Shown: positions 42,111 through 51,088 of the stretch, piece after piece
Layout: each line of letters starts with the position of its first letter
Position numbering within the stretch: position 1 is the first letter of the stretch
DNA from: Aliishimia sp039978895
Lineage (GTDB): Bacteria > Pseudomonadota > Alphaproteobacteria > Rhodobacterales > Rhodobacteraceae
DNA length: 64,000 bases
Assembly: GCA_039978895.1 (NCBI GenBank)
Contig: JBDWAL010000050.1
Span: 1-64,000, forward strand
Direction: 5' to 3'
The notes under the pieces: model-generated
Told to the model about the DNA's origin: nothing
Databases searched by the model: none
The model's input: only the letters and a program-made list of their open reading frames with translations
Position numbers and translations under genes: made by a program

Positions 42111-42476
42111 CTAAGACCCTTTCAATAGCCATCCAGACTGGGGTGGCAGGAAGGCTTCGACAGCGGCTGATGCGATGACCATTACGTCGCCGGTATCTGG
42201 GTTTGTCACGTTTAGACCGCCCTTGGTGGCACGCACGCTGGCAGTCCCCCGCGGTAGCTTCTCGGCAAGGGCGTCTGTGTCCACCGCACTCGGGTCTTGC
42301 ACGCCAACTGTAACTGCAACACGCATATTTTCATGTCCAAGCGCCAACGCGCCAAACAATGGCAGCGAGGAATGCCGGATGGCATCTTCAATCGCGCGAG
42401 CAGCGGCCTTGGTATAATCTTGGCCATACATGTCGTTGCCCATGCCCATCTCAATAATTATGCGGTGATCGCTCAT
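42111..42476 (-). CDS. Lin0512-family protein (second of a tandem pair)
   Basis: The 121-residue protein starts IIIEMGMGNDMYGQDYTKAA, the Lin0512 signature, and ends with DTGDVMVIASAAVEAFL. The family forms small oligomers of unknown role. It is a diverged paralogue of the gene upstream on the same strand; the start overlaps that gene's stop (ATGA). It runs tail to tail with the RND permease, 1 bp apart. Confidence 0.85.
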   Translation of the reverse strand: MSDHRIIIEMGMGNDMYGQDYTKAAARAIEDAIRHSSLPLFGALALGHENMRVAVTVGVQDPSAVDTDALAEKLPRGTASVRATKGGLNVTNPDTGDVMVIASAAVEAFLPPQSGWLLKGS

Positions 42477-42832
42477 GAGGATCGCTCCATATCAAAGGCA
42501 ACGGACAAGGCCGCATTGGCGATAATAGTCGGGTTGCCCGAACCCTCCTGCCCCTGCGGACGGTCTATATCAAGACCGCCTTCATGAATGTTCACACTGA
42601 CATGACCGTAAGGGAAAACCGCGCGCAACGCATCGGGATCAACAGCGTCTGGTTTTTGAACACCAATGTCGAGAGTGATTTGCATCGCCTCCTTCTCAAA
42701 GCCAAACAGCTCAGCCAGATTGATCGAGTTGTGCCACAACGCATCGCGCACCGCGCGGATTGAGGCCTCGGTATAGTCGCCCCGTCGTAAGGACGTGCCC
42801 ATGCCAAATTCTGTCAGCAGTCGTTTTGTCAT
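42473..42832 (-). CDS. Lin0512-family protein (first of a tandem pair)
   Basis: The 119-residue protein begins MTKRLLTEFGMGTSLRRGDY and shares the family core FGFEKEAMQITLDIGVQKPDAVD with the next gene (there LGHENMRVAVTVGVQDPSAVD). The start at ATG 42832 drops a nine-codon extension without similarity. The two copies are probably cotranscribed and may form a hetero-oligomer. Confidence 0.85.
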   Translation of the reverse strand: MTKRLLTEFGMGTSLRRGDYTEASIRAVRDALWHNSINLAELFGFEKEAMQITLDIGVQKPDAVDPDALRAVFPYGHVSVNIHEGGLDIDRPQGQEGSGNPTIIANAALSVAFDMERSS

Positions 42833-43095
42833 GATCAGCCTCAATTCTGGATATCTCAAGCAGGTATGAACAGCACATTGCTAATGGACGCAAGCATCCC
42901 GAGCCAACTTGAAACGCGACAATGGTTTGGGTTGGCTCTGGGCTAACGGCCGTCATGCCTGAAAACCCCCGGTGCCATATTCGAAAATCAATTGAACTGC
43001 TGATGCTTACGCAAAAAAAACATGATCGCCAGTTCAAAGGCGACATTCATCGCAAGAGTGACGACACTCTGCCATTCCGCGCAATTTCATCATTT

Positions 43096-43566
43096 TCAGC
43101 GATTGCCGTTCTCATCTTCCGGCAGTGGTGCACTCACGTCGTGAAGGTGATCCACAACACGAAGGGCCGCAGCTAAATCTTCTTGCGAAATCCCCTTGGT
43201 CAGGTCGCTTTGGCGTCTGCGCATGATCGGTAAAACAGTGGCGTGCAATGCATCACCTTGATCCGTCAGATGCAAAAAATTCTGACGTTGATCGCTTTTG
43301 TTCACCTTGGACGTCAGATATTTTTTATTCACCAAGGAGGTCACACCCCGACTTAGCTGACCTTTGTCCAAATCAGTTTCGCGAACCAGATCAGACAGAT
43401 TGCAATCGTCCATAACCGCGACGAGCGCTAAGACCCTCCATTCCGTCAATGTCAGATCAGAATGGGTGCGCAGCAAACGAATGGCTTGCACGTTCAAGCG
43501 GCTTTGAAGGCGCGCAAGGCGAAAAGTGATAAAACCTTTCAAGTCAGCCACGTTGAAATCAGTCAT
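43096..43566 (-). CDS. MarR-family transcriptional regulator
   Basis: The 156-residue winged-helix regulator has TEWRVLALVAVMDDCNLSDLV and DKGQLSRGVTSLVNKKYL (recognition helix region), followed by SDQRQNFLHLTDQG, the wing. It stands alone after a 263-bp gap and faces the long empty stretch. It could act on its neighbours, the Lin0512 pair or the RND pump, but nothing in the sequence proves it. Confidence 0.85.
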   Translation of the reverse strand: MTDFNVADLKGFITFRLARLQSRLNVQAIRLLRTHSDLTLTEWRVLALVAVMDDCNLSDLVRETDLDKGQLSRGVTSLVNKKYLTSKVNKSDQRQNFLHLTDQGDALHATVLPIMRRRQSDLTKGISQEDLAAALRVVDHLHDVSAPLPEDENGNR

Positions 43567-44483
43567 TTTGAAACGGTCCTTCAGGCCTCTGGTTCTCACA
43601 TCAAATTGTGAAAACGTATCTCGCAAAAAACGCTTCCATAATTACACCTTTACTCCGTGAGGAGCTGGCAAATGTCAATCAACCGCCGTTTAATGACAGT
43701 TGAAATTTTATTATTTTTGACAACGTGAGACCGACACAGCGTAGTACATCGCCCAAAGCCTCTTAATTAGCGTGTCGTATATCAAGGTAACGGCTGCGTA
43801 AACATAACAAGTGCGCCTGATTGACCGAAACAAAGAAGCAGAAAAGTTCTTTGTACTTAATCCCTGTGTGGCCCAAAAAGGAGGCTTAAAGTCGATAGAA
43901 TCCCATAAATACACGCCCTAACCGACACCGCGTTCGTCAAGATGGTGTTAGGATGTACACGTTTCACTCTTGCATTTGTAAAGACGACCTGCCGCGTTCT
44001 TCACGATCTTTAGCGACCCAAAAAAAACTGCGGCTTGGAATTTTTCTTTGATACTTTTGACAAGTGACGGCGAAATTTTGCCCAAGCCGTGACTTACGCC
44101 AAAAATTATGCCTTAACTTTCCGAAACGAAACTGTCCCGTCTGACAGATACCGCGTATTTGTTAAGTTAAACGAAATATTTAAAAAGCAACTTTGCCCGA
44201 AAAACCAGTTTGCGTGTTCTTCAAAACGATAATTGTTAACGAATTGGGTTCGGTTCTCATTGGTTCCATTGGATGATCCATTGATCTACGTGCGAACATC
44301 CGCATCCTGATTTGTCGCCAAGTGTGCTATGTTTGGATGTGCTGAGCTTACACTCAGTTGGGTCGTTTGTGCGATTTGCCAGCCGTTTTGGCCGATCCCG
44401 AAACTGTCGCGCGACCACTATCTTGCGACAAGGCACGATGATATGAGACCGGGATCAATACAATTTGGGATGGCATAGCACAG
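43567..44483. other. 917-bp AT-rich gene-poor interval
   Basis: The region is AT-rich in its middle and holds only short frames (for example minus-strand 43711-43914 and a 49-codon plus frame near 44329) with no coding character. I see no RNA gene, repeat array or att site. The promoters of the outward MarR and epimerase genes must lie here. Confidence 0.5.
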
Positions 44484-45416
44484 GTGGACTTTCTAGAAAT
44501 CGGTTCGGATGATCTGCGTATCGAAGTGTCCCAATATGGCGCTGCGTTGGCACGTGTTTGGTTTTCAGACATTGCAACCTCTTTGGTGTTGGGCTTGCCG
44601 CAACCACAAGATTACGCTGACGCGCCGCATGCCATTGGCGTGATCGTCGGGCCCATTGCCGGACGGATTGCCAACGCGAAGGTGGTCCTTGATGGCACCA
44701 CGTTCCACTTGGACGAAAACACGCCGCCAGATTGCCTTCACAGTGGGCCAGCAGGCCTTCAACATCAAATTTGGGATGTGAAAGAGCATACTATTGATAG
44801 GCTGACGCTCGAATGCAAACTCTCGGATGGAACTTGCGGGTTGCCCGGCAATCGCGTGTTTTCGGCGCAATATGTTGTGACCGGGACGGCGATAACCTTA
44901 ACTTTGGACAGCACAACTGATGCGGACACTTACGTGAATGCGACCTCGCATGCGTATTGGGTGTTGGATACGAGTGGTTCGCTGAGCGCACATAAGATGA
45001 GTATCGCAGCGGATGGTTTTATTGAAGCTGGCTCGGATTTGATCCCAACGGGACGCATTGTTCCTGTTGCGGCGACATCGATGGACTACAGCACAGCACG
45101 TTGTCCGGTGCTGGGCGCGCCTTTGGACAACACGTTTTGCCTGACGTCCGAACACGCTTTGGACATGTTTTCCGCAGCCAGCAGTGTGCGGTTGCAAGTG
45201 GAAACAAACCAACCCGGCATGGTTCTATACACCGGAGAGCATTTGCCAGAAATCCGCGGCGGGCACGACACGCCCATCATAAAGCCGTTCAGTGCAATTG
45301 CGATTGAGGCGCAAGGTTGGCCCGATGCGCCCAATCACGCGCAATTCCCCTCAATTGAGCTGCGCAAAGGTGATCATTTGAAGCAAATCACCCATTTTAA
45401 GCTATCAAAGACATAG
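44484..45416 (+). CDS. Aldose 1-epimerase family protein
   Basis: The 310-residue mutarotase-fold protein carries GPIAGRIANAKVVLDGTTFHLDEN near the start (the substrate-side Arg region), ATSHAYWVLD with the likely catalytic His, and IAIEAQGWPDAPNH with the catalytic Glu. It would equilibrate the alpha and beta forms of an aldose. The GTG at 44484 has CACAGG upstream. It is a single-gene unit; no sugar pathway lies nearby. Confidence 0.87.
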   Translation: MDFLEIGSDDLRIEVSQYGAALARVWFSDIATSLVLGLPQPQDYADAPHAIGVIVGPIAGRIANAKVVLDGTTFHLDENTPPDCLHSGPAGLQHQIWDVKEHTIDRLTLECKLSDGTCGLPGNRVFSAQYVVTGTAITLTLDSTTDADTYVNATSHAYWVLDTSGSLSAHKMSIAADGFIEAGSDLIPTGRIVPVAATSMDYSTARCPVLGAPLDNTFCLTSEHALDMFSAASSVRLQVETNQPGMVLYTGEHLPEIRGGHDTPIIKPFSAIAIEAQGWPDAPNHAQFPSIELRKGDHLKQITHFKLSKT

Positions 45417-45501
45417 GATTGCCACAGTTCTGTCGTTGGGACGCCGACACGATGCGATTGAAGGGTTCTTGGGGGTCCTATCGAGTTCAAAGGTTAAAAA
45501 A

Positions 45502-45603
45502 ATGTCGCAACCAAATCCAACACCAAAACCGCAACCCACAACGACGAACGAAAATCCGTCCCCAAAAGACGGACAGGTTTATTCGGACTACGCAAGTATC
45601 TGA
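45502..45603 (+). CDS. Possible 33-residue Pro/Thr-rich peptide
   Basis: ATG 45502 with an AAAGG site 8 nt upstream opens a 33-codon frame whose N-terminal half is MSQPNPTPKPQPTTTNENPS and whose tail is DGQVYSDYASI. Another frame over the same bases shows no domain either. The regular composition and the RBS make it more likely than chance, yet there is no known family. Confidence 0.4.
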   Translation: MSQPNPTPKPQPTTTNENPSPKDGQVYSDYASI

Positions 45604-45646
45604 AAATAGACGTGACGTGTACAATGCGGGGCTATAAAGGTCCCGT

Positions 45647-45991
45647 ATGAGCGCCCCTATCTCGACAATTCGCAATCTTGGTCCGGCTGTGGAAGCGGCT
45701 TGCGCGAAGGCGGGTATCCATTCCGCTGACGCGCTCCGTGAGATTGGCGCCGATGCCGCTTACAGCGCGATGCTGCGCACGGGAACCCGCCCGCATTTCA
45801 TTGGGTATTACGTGTTGGTTATGGCGCTTCAAGGGCGCCCTTGGAACGATTGCCGGGGCGCAGAAAAAGTCGCGTTGCGGGTCAAGTTCGACGCCATTAA
45901 AGCGGATTGTAAGCCGATCCAAACCAGCCAAAGCGCGCTCGACATTGCCCTTGCTGAAATTGGCGTCATCGAAAAAACTAACCGCGTATGA
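45647..45991 (+). CDS. Stand-alone TfoX C-terminal domain protein
   Basis: The 114-residue protein is a single TfoX_C helix-hairpin-helix domain: IRNLGPAVEAACAKAGIHSADALREIGADAAY is the diagnostic stretch (about residues 7-38). Full TfoX/Sxy activates competence genes through CRP, but stand-alone domains have no known role. It overlaps the next gene by 4 bp. Confidence 0.85.
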   Translation: MSAPISTIRNLGPAVEAACAKAGIHSADALREIGADAAYSAMLRTGTRPHFIGYYVLVMALQGRPWNDCRGAEKVALRVKFDAIKADCKPIQTSQSALDIALAEIGVIEKTNRV

Positions 45992-46506
45992 GCAGAAAAA
46001 CGTGGCTGACGTCGATTGATTTGATTGACTTGGCCGTTGGGTTCATGGGCCGTGGCGCCTTTGAGAACCCCGGCGACAGAGGTCGCGCAATGGCAGAGCT
46101 GTTTGAAACCTATTGTTTGCCAATGATGGACGGAGAAATTGTGCCGCCCGGTACAAACTTAGTGAAGATAAACGCGCCGAGCAATTCAACATGGGGAACA
46201 ACGCACACGCAAATCTTGTTGTCTCGAAAAGATAGGCAATGCTCGGTCAGCGATGTTTTACGGCCGATGACACAGACTGAGGTGGCTACATTTGAAGCAC
46301 AGGTCACGCAAATCATTGAGGCCGATTTTCCGGTGCTTGAATTGGATAGGCAAACAGGCATTCGGATAGACTTTTTCAAGGTATGGGCGCAGTTTGAACG
46401 CACAAACCCTAACCGATGGGGTGTGACACTCGTTTTGCCCGGTTTCGTCGGCACCCAAGGCGAGACGACGCTAAACATGGGTCTACCGCGAACCTTGCCA
46501 GATTAA
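45988..46506 (+). CDS. Hypothetical protein coupled to the TfoX_C gene
   Basis: The 172-residue protein, ATG 45988, is not recognised. It has no signal peptide or membrane helix, is of mixed composition, and contains the stretch DFFKVWAQFERTNPNRWGVTLVLPGF. The ATGA overlap with the TfoX_C gene and the terminator 54 bp after its stop show that the two form a small operon, so a joint role is plausible. Confidence 0.7.
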   Translation: MSRKTWLTSIDLIDLAVGFMGRGAFENPGDRGRAMAELFETYCLPMMDGEIVPPGTNLVKINAPSNSTWGTTHTQILLSRKDRQCSVSDVLRPMTQTEVATFEAQVTQIIEADFPVLELDRQTGIRIDFFKVWAQFERTNPNRWGVTLVLPGFVGTQGETTLNMGLPRTLPD

Positions 46507-46560
46507 GCTGCTCGTCCAAGTGATATCGCCACTCTTTGTGATTGCAAAGATTTGAAAGAA

Positions 46561-46592
46561 AAAAACCGACGCTCTTTCGGGCGCCGGTTTTT
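46561..46592. terminator. Bidirectional terminator between the hypothetical gene and ndk
   Basis: AAAAACCG-A-CGC pairs with GCG-C-CGGTTTTT around a short loop, so both strands end in a U tract. It serves the plus-strand 45647-46506 unit and minus-strand ndk, which ends at 46620. Confidence 0.85.
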
Positions 46593-46619
46593 CTATTCAT
46601 GTCGAAATGAAGCGGTGGC

Positions 46620-47042
46620 TTAGCCGACCAACTCCAGACCGGAGAAGAAGTACGCGATTTCGATGGCGGCCGTTTCAGGTGCATCGGATCCGTGTACGGA
46701 GTTTTCGCCAACGCTTTCCGCGAAATCAGCGCGGATTGTGCCCGGCGCTGCATCGCTTGGGTTGGTCGCGCCCATAACTTCGCGGTTTTTCGCTATTGCG
46801 CCTTCGCCTTCCAAAACCTGCACAACAACAGGTTCGGACGCCATGAATTCGCACAACTCGTCGTAGAACGGACGCTCAGAGTGGACCGCATAGAACACAC
46901 CAGCTTGCGCTTTTGTCATGTGAATACGCTTTTGCGCAACGACGCGCAGACCAGCATCTTCGAACTTGGCGTTGATCTTGCCTGTCAGGTTGCGGCGGGT
47001 TGCGTCGGGTTTGATGATGCTAAAAGTGCGTTCCAAAGCCAT
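46620..47042 (-). CDS. ndk: Nucleoside diphosphate kinase
   Basis: Ndk balances NTP pools by phosphate transfer through a histidine. The 140-residue protein starts MALERTFSIIKPDATRRN and has NPSDAAPGTIRADFA and the active-site NSVHGSDAPETA with the phosphoacceptor His. The start at 47042 rejects an 83-codon extension that overlaps the divergent ABC-F gene. It is a single-gene unit ending in a strong terminator. Confidence 0.96.
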   Translation of the reverse strand: MALERTFSIIKPDATRRNLTGKINAKFEDAGLRVVAQKRIHMTKAQAGVFYAVHSERPFYDELCEFMASEPVVVQVLEGEGAIAKNREVMGATNPSDAAPGTIRADFAESVGENSVHGSDAPETAAIEIAYFFSGLELVG

Positions 47043-47164
47043 GGGTCGTCTCCTATGAATGGGGCCATGCTGGCCCCGGTATAATTTGCGCGTGCGATAG
47101 CATGGGGTTTTGCCGTTGAAAAGCGGCGATTGACGGCACGCGCCCCATGGCGCAGAAGGCCCGC

Positions 47165-49012
47165 ATGTTACGCATTTCAGACATCCGCTACGCAATCGAA
47201 GGTCGCCCCCTGTTTGAGGGGGCTTCTGCCGTGATTCCTGAGGGGCACAAAGTTGGCCTTGTTGGGCGCAATGGCACCGGAAAGACCACACTGTTCAATC
47301 TGATCCGTGGTCAACTGGTGTTGGAGTCCGGGGACTTGTCGCTGCCATCAGGCGCGCGCATTGGCGGGGTGTCTCAAGAAGTGCCTTCATCGGCCACCTC
47401 TTTGCTTGATACCGTTCTGGCTGCGGATACGGAACGTGCCGAACTCATGGCCGAAGAGACGCAAGACCCTTCCCGCATTGCAGAAATTCAAGTTCGTTTG
47501 GCCGATATCGATGCATGGTCCGCAGAAGCGCGCGCCAGCACGATCCTTAAAGGGCTTGGCTTTGACGACGCCGAACAACAGATGCCGTGTTCTGCGTTCT
47601 CGGGCGGTTGGCGTATGCGCGTCGCACTCGCGGCTGTTCTGTTCTCGGCCCCTGATCTGCTGTTGCTTGATGAACCGACGAACTATCTCGATCTTGAAGG
47701 CGCGCTTTGGCTTGAAGCCTATTTGGCGAAGTACCCGCACACGGTTTTGATTATCAGCCACGATCGCGGCCTGTTGAACCGTGCGGTTGGTGCAATTTTG
47801 CACCTAGAGGACCGCAAATTAACGTTTTACCAAGGCCCCTACGACCAGTTTGCCCGTCAACGCCAAGAAAAACTGGATCAAGCGGCCTCTATGGCGAAAA
47901 AGCAAGATGCACGTCGGGCACATTTGCAGTCATATGTGGACCGCTTCCGCTATAAGGCCGACAAAGCGCGCCAAGCGCAGTCGCGCATCAAAGCTTTGGC
48001 ACGTATGCAGCCGATTTCCACGCCGCAAGAAGCTGCCTTACGTCGGTTTGAGTTCCCAAATCCCGAAGACCTGTCCCCTCCCATTATTGCCGTAGAGGGC
48101 GGAATAACCGGGTATGGTGAGACGGAAGTGTTAAAACGTCTGAACCTGCGTATCGACCAAGACGACCGAATTGCGCTGCTTGGAAAGAACGGTCAGGGCA
48201 AATCCACGCTGGCAAAACTCTTGTCTGATCGGCTTGGTTTGATGGCCGGTAAAAAGGTCACCTCGTCCAAACTGCGCATCGGGTATTTCGCGCAGCACCA
48301 AGTTGACGAATTACATATCGACGAAACACCTTTGGATCACCTACGTCGGTTGCGCCCAACTGAAACACCCTCCAGACACCGCGCGCGATTGTCCGGGTTC
48401 GGCATGGGGGCTGAACAGGCTGAAACGCTTGTTGGGCGATTGTCTGGGGGGCAAAAAGCGCGGCTTTCGTTGTTGATCGCCACGATCGAAGCACCGCATT
48501 TGTTGATCCTTGATGAACCAACAAACCACCTTGATATTGAGAGCCGTGAAGCGCTGGTTGAAGCGCTGACAGCCTATTCAGGTGCCGTCATTTTAGTCAG
48601 CCACGACATGCACTTACTGTCCCTTGTGGCGGATCGTTTGTGGCTGGTGAAAGACGGAACTGTAGGACCGTTTGAGGAAGATCTGGAAGCTTACCGAAAA
48701 CTGCTTTTGGCATCAGACAAACCTGCAAAATCCGAAAAACCCAAAGAAAAGCCAAAACGCGCCAGCAAAGAGCAAATGCAAACGCTGCGTTCGGAAGTCC
48801 GTAAAGCTGAAGCGCGGATTCAAAAACTCGAAGAGATGCGCGAAAAGCTTGCCAACAAACTGGCCGATCCTGAGCTTTACGAAGATTCCAAGCTGGGTGA
48901 ACGTGAGGTTTGGCAAAAGAAATACGCAGAAGTTATGGGTGCGTTAGAACGCGCCGAAGCGCTTTGGGTGGCGGCTGAAGAAAAGCTCGATTCCCAGAGC
49001 ACACCGGCGTAA
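47165..49012 (+). CDS. ABC-F ATPase (Uup/YheS-like)
   Basis: ABC-F proteins act on the ribosome or in DNA processes and have no membrane part. The 615-residue protein has two ATPase domains: Walker A GRNGTGKTT and GKNGQGKST, signatures FSGGWRMRVALA and LSGGQKARLSLL, and Walker B LLLLDEPTNYLD and LLILDEPTNHLD. A linker with KKQDARRAHLQSYVDRFRYK lies between. The C-terminus is a Lys/Glu coiled coil (RSEVRKAEARIQKLEEMREK). The ATG at 47165, preceded by GAAGG, was taken; one six codons earlier is an alternative. Confidence 0.9.
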   Translation: MLRISDIRYAIEGRPLFEGASAVIPEGHKVGLVGRNGTGKTTLFNLIRGQLVLESGDLSLPSGARIGGVSQEVPSSATSLLDTVLAADTERAELMAEETQDPSRIAEIQVRLADIDAWSAEARASTILKGLGFDDAEQQMPCSAFSGGWRMRVALAAVLFSAPDLLLLDEPTNYLDLEGALWLEAYLAKYPHTVLIISHDRGLLNRAVGAILHLEDRKLTFYQGPYDQFARQRQEKLDQAASMAKKQDARRAHLQSYVDRFRYKADKARQAQSRIKALARMQPISTPQEAALRRFEFPNPEDLSPPIIAVEGGITGYGETEVLKRLNLRIDQDDRIALLGKNGQGKSTLAKLLSDRLGLMAGKKVTSSKLRIGYFAQHQVDELHIDETPLDHLRRLRPTETPSRHRARLSGFGMGAEQAETLVGRLSGGQKARLSLLIATIEAPHLLILDEPTNHLDIESREALVEALTAYSGAVILVSHDMHLLSLVADRLWLVKDGTVGPFEEDLEAYRKLLLASDKPAKSEKPKEKPKRASKEQMQTLRSEVRKAEARIQKLEEMREKLANKLADPELYEDSKLGEREVWQKKYAEVMGALERAEALWVAAEEKLDSQSTPA

Positions 49013-49032
49013 CTCAATAGGCAATTCGTGGG

Positions 49033-49047
49033 TTAACCTTGCATTAA
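49033..49047. promoter_or_regulatory. Candidate CtrA binding site
   Basis: TTAA-N7-TTAA (TTAACCTTGCATTAA) matches the canonical CtrA full site and lies 133 bp before the next gene. A second TTAACC follows at 49053. chpT, the phosphotransferase of this pathway, is in the same window. Confidence 0.4.
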
Positions 49048-49179
49048 TATTGGTTAACCTCTTATTTTAACTAAATTTTCACTTGAATGGCGGAACGTCA
49101 GAAAACGACGTTCTCAACTGCGGCATGCCATAGGATTCCCCTATGAGCAGGCGCGGTTACTTTGCCAGATGGTGTGCCT

Positions 49180-49734
49180 ATGTCCCCCCGTGTGTTGTTA
49201 CTCGCGCTCTCGTATTTTGTGCTTTTAGGTGCGTTCAGCATTTCCGCCCCAGCGTCCGCCAGCACAGTGACGCATCTGTCAGGTTCTAATAGCGCCTTGC
49301 CGACATTCGATGTCAGCTTTCACCTACTTGGACACATCAACGAACCACTTCTGGATGTCGGAAACCGAAAAACCACCCAAACAGCTCTGAATTTTCGGAT
49401 CAGCGCCAATCGTGGACGCGCCTCACATCCTGGCTTCCTGCGCTTTTTGAGGGTTTCAAGACTTTGGTTCAGCCCAACCGACGACACTTTGATCTCTTCG
49501 AACGTCGTGAACTTTCAAACACGCTTGTCGAGGATTTTGACGCCATTTTTCAGGTCAGGCCAATACGCGGAGTTCGTGGACGCAAGTCGACGTTTGTTTT
49601 TTGGTGAACCAATCACTTTGGAACAAGAAAACCCAACAACCAGTCCCGCCCCTGTTCCGGTGCCAGCAGCTTTGACGCACATATTTTTGGCCTGCTTCGG
49701 CTTGACCCTATTTGGAAAGATGCGCCGCACATAA
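49180..49734 (+). CDS. Exported protein with a VPxPA C-terminal anchor-like signal
   Basis: The 184-residue protein has a signal peptide (ALSYFVLLGAFSISAPASAS) and a Ser/Thr/Asn-rich body. Its C-terminus, PVPVPAALTHIFLACFGLTL then KMRR, fits the VPLPA-CTERM pattern: motif, hydrophobic stretch, basic end. It is related in type to the protein at 26745-27410. The ATG at 49180 was chosen over TTG 49162 and GTG 49174. Confidence 0.65.
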   Translation: MSPRVLLLALSYFVLLGAFSISAPASASTVTHLSGSNSALPTFDVSFHLLGHINEPLLDVGNRKTTQTALNFRISANRGRASHPGFLRFLRVSRLWFSPTDDTLISSNVVNFQTRLSRILTPFFRSGQYAEFVDASRRLFFGEPITLEQENPTTSPAPVPVPAALTHIFLACFGLTLFGKMRRT

Positions 49735-49805
49735 GTCTGGGGTTTCCTTCGTACGGACTCGGGCGTATCGCTCGGCAAGTTACGTAAAACCTTTGGACTG
49801 CAAAA

Positions 49806-50429
49806 ATGATCGACACCGCCTTTCTAATTTCAGCTTTTGTTACGCTTTTTGTTATCATCGACCCCATCGGTCTTGCGCCACTATTTGTTGCGTTAACACA
49901 AGGTATGACAACGCTCGAACGTCGACGGATCGCAGTGCGGGCGTGTTTGATCTCGCTTGGAATTTTGGCGCTTTTTGCAGCTTTCGGTGAGGCTGTCTTG
50001 GGGTTTATTGGAATTTCCATGCCCGCCTTTCGTATCGCAGGTGGGGTTTTGCTGTTTTTAACGGCTTTAGACATGCTGTTTGAAAGACGGACCAAACGAC
50101 GCGAGGACCAAACCGGAAACGAAGAAGATTCCGATGATCCGTCTGTGTTCCCGCTTGCGATCCCATTGATTGCGGGTCCAGGTTCGATCGCGTCAGTGAT
50201 TTTGTTGACAGGGCAAACCCCAGGTCTTGTTGGCTTTAGCATCGTGTTAGGCATTGCAGCTTCTGTTTTGGTGTTGGTGTTCTTGATGTTCTTGGCTGCG
50301 GGCTTCATGGAACGCGGCCTTGGCAAAACCGGGATCACAGTGATCACACGCTTACTTGGCATGTTACTGGCAGCCTTATCCGTTCAATTTGTGTTGGATG
50401 GGTTACGAGATTACGGTTTGGGTGGCTGA
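49806..50429 (+). CDS. MarC/YhgN-family integral membrane protein
   Basis: The 207-residue protein has six hydrophobic helices and the family start FVTLFVIIDPIGLAPLFVAL, then IPLIAGPGSIASVILL, both typical of MarC. The role of MarC proteins is unknown; they were once linked to multidrug resistance without proof. A cytoplasmic loop rich in Arg/Glu (about 93-112) is seen. The next gene begins shortly after, so they may share a transcript. Confidence 0.87.
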   Translation: MIDTAFLISAFVTLFVIIDPIGLAPLFVALTQGMTTLERRRIAVRACLISLGILALFAAFGEAVLGFIGISMPAFRIAGGVLLFLTALDMLFERRTKRREDQTGNEEDSDDPSVFPLAIPLIAGPGSIASVILLTGQTPGLVGFSIVLGIAASVLVLVFLMFLAAGFMERGLGKTGITVITRLLGMLLAALSVQFVLDGLRDYGLGG

Positions 50430-50467
50430 GCCATTTCATTTCGGTGAAGACTGCTTATGTTATCCCG

Positions 50468-51049
50468 ATGGAAGAAGTTTCGACCGATCAAGTTTTGGGT
50501 GCATTGTTTTTATCGTTGTTTGCGATTGCAATCCTTCTGAGTCTTGGCGTTCGCGGGTTGCACAAAAATTTGCAAAATGCTGCGATTTGGGGGCTCATCT
50601 TTTTGGGAACGATTGCCGGCTTTGGACTGTGGGAAGACATCAATGATGACGTCATCCCAAAACATGCTGTTTTCGTGGAACAGGGCAAAATCGAAGTTCC
50701 TCGCGCGTTTGACGGACACTATTATTTGACCCTTCGGATCAATGGAACGCCTGTGGATTTTGTTGTCGACACGGGGGCGAGCCAGATCGTCCTAACTCAT
50801 GAGGATGCGATGGCCATTGGGTTGTCGCCAGATGAGTTGAAATTTACCGGGCGGGCAAATACGGCAAATGGTGAAGTGCGCACAGCCCCCGTTCGCCTTG
50901 AAAGCATTTCGGTCGGGGGCGTTGTCGACACGAACATGCCTGCATACGTGAACGAAGGGGAAATGTTTAAATCCCTTCTGGGCATGGCCTATCTTCAACG
51001 ATGGGACAAGATTGAGATCAGCGATGGAAAGCTGGCCCTCATTCGCTAA
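50468..51049 (+). CDS. Retropepsin-like aspartic protease (clan AA, TIGR02281 type)
   Basis: The 193-residue protein has two N-terminal membrane helices (about 9-25, 36-50) and a periplasmic protease domain. The active-site motif is FVVDTGASQIVLT, the D-T-G-A-S of retropepsins. Only one lobe is present, so it would work as a dimer. The start is uncertain: ATG 50468 or GTG 50444. It may process membrane or periplasmic proteins; its targets are unknown. Confidence 0.8.
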   Translation: MEEVSTDQVLGALFLSLFAIAILLSLGVRGLHKNLQNAAIWGLIFLGTIAGFGLWEDINDDVIPKHAVFVEQGKIEVPRAFDGHYYLTLRINGTPVDFVVDTGASQIVLTHEDAMAIGLSPDELKFTGRANTANGEVRTAPVRLESISVGGVVDTNMPAYVNEGEMFKSLLGMAYLQRWDKIEISDGKLALIR

Positions 51050-51088
51050 CGATATTTGCAAACTTTGCTTGTCTTTTTGCAAAGTGAG

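Noticed and set aside
43711..43914. 67-codon minus-strand frame in the gene-poor stretch
   Set aside because: No RBS or family look; probability of such a frame by chance in 917 bp is high.
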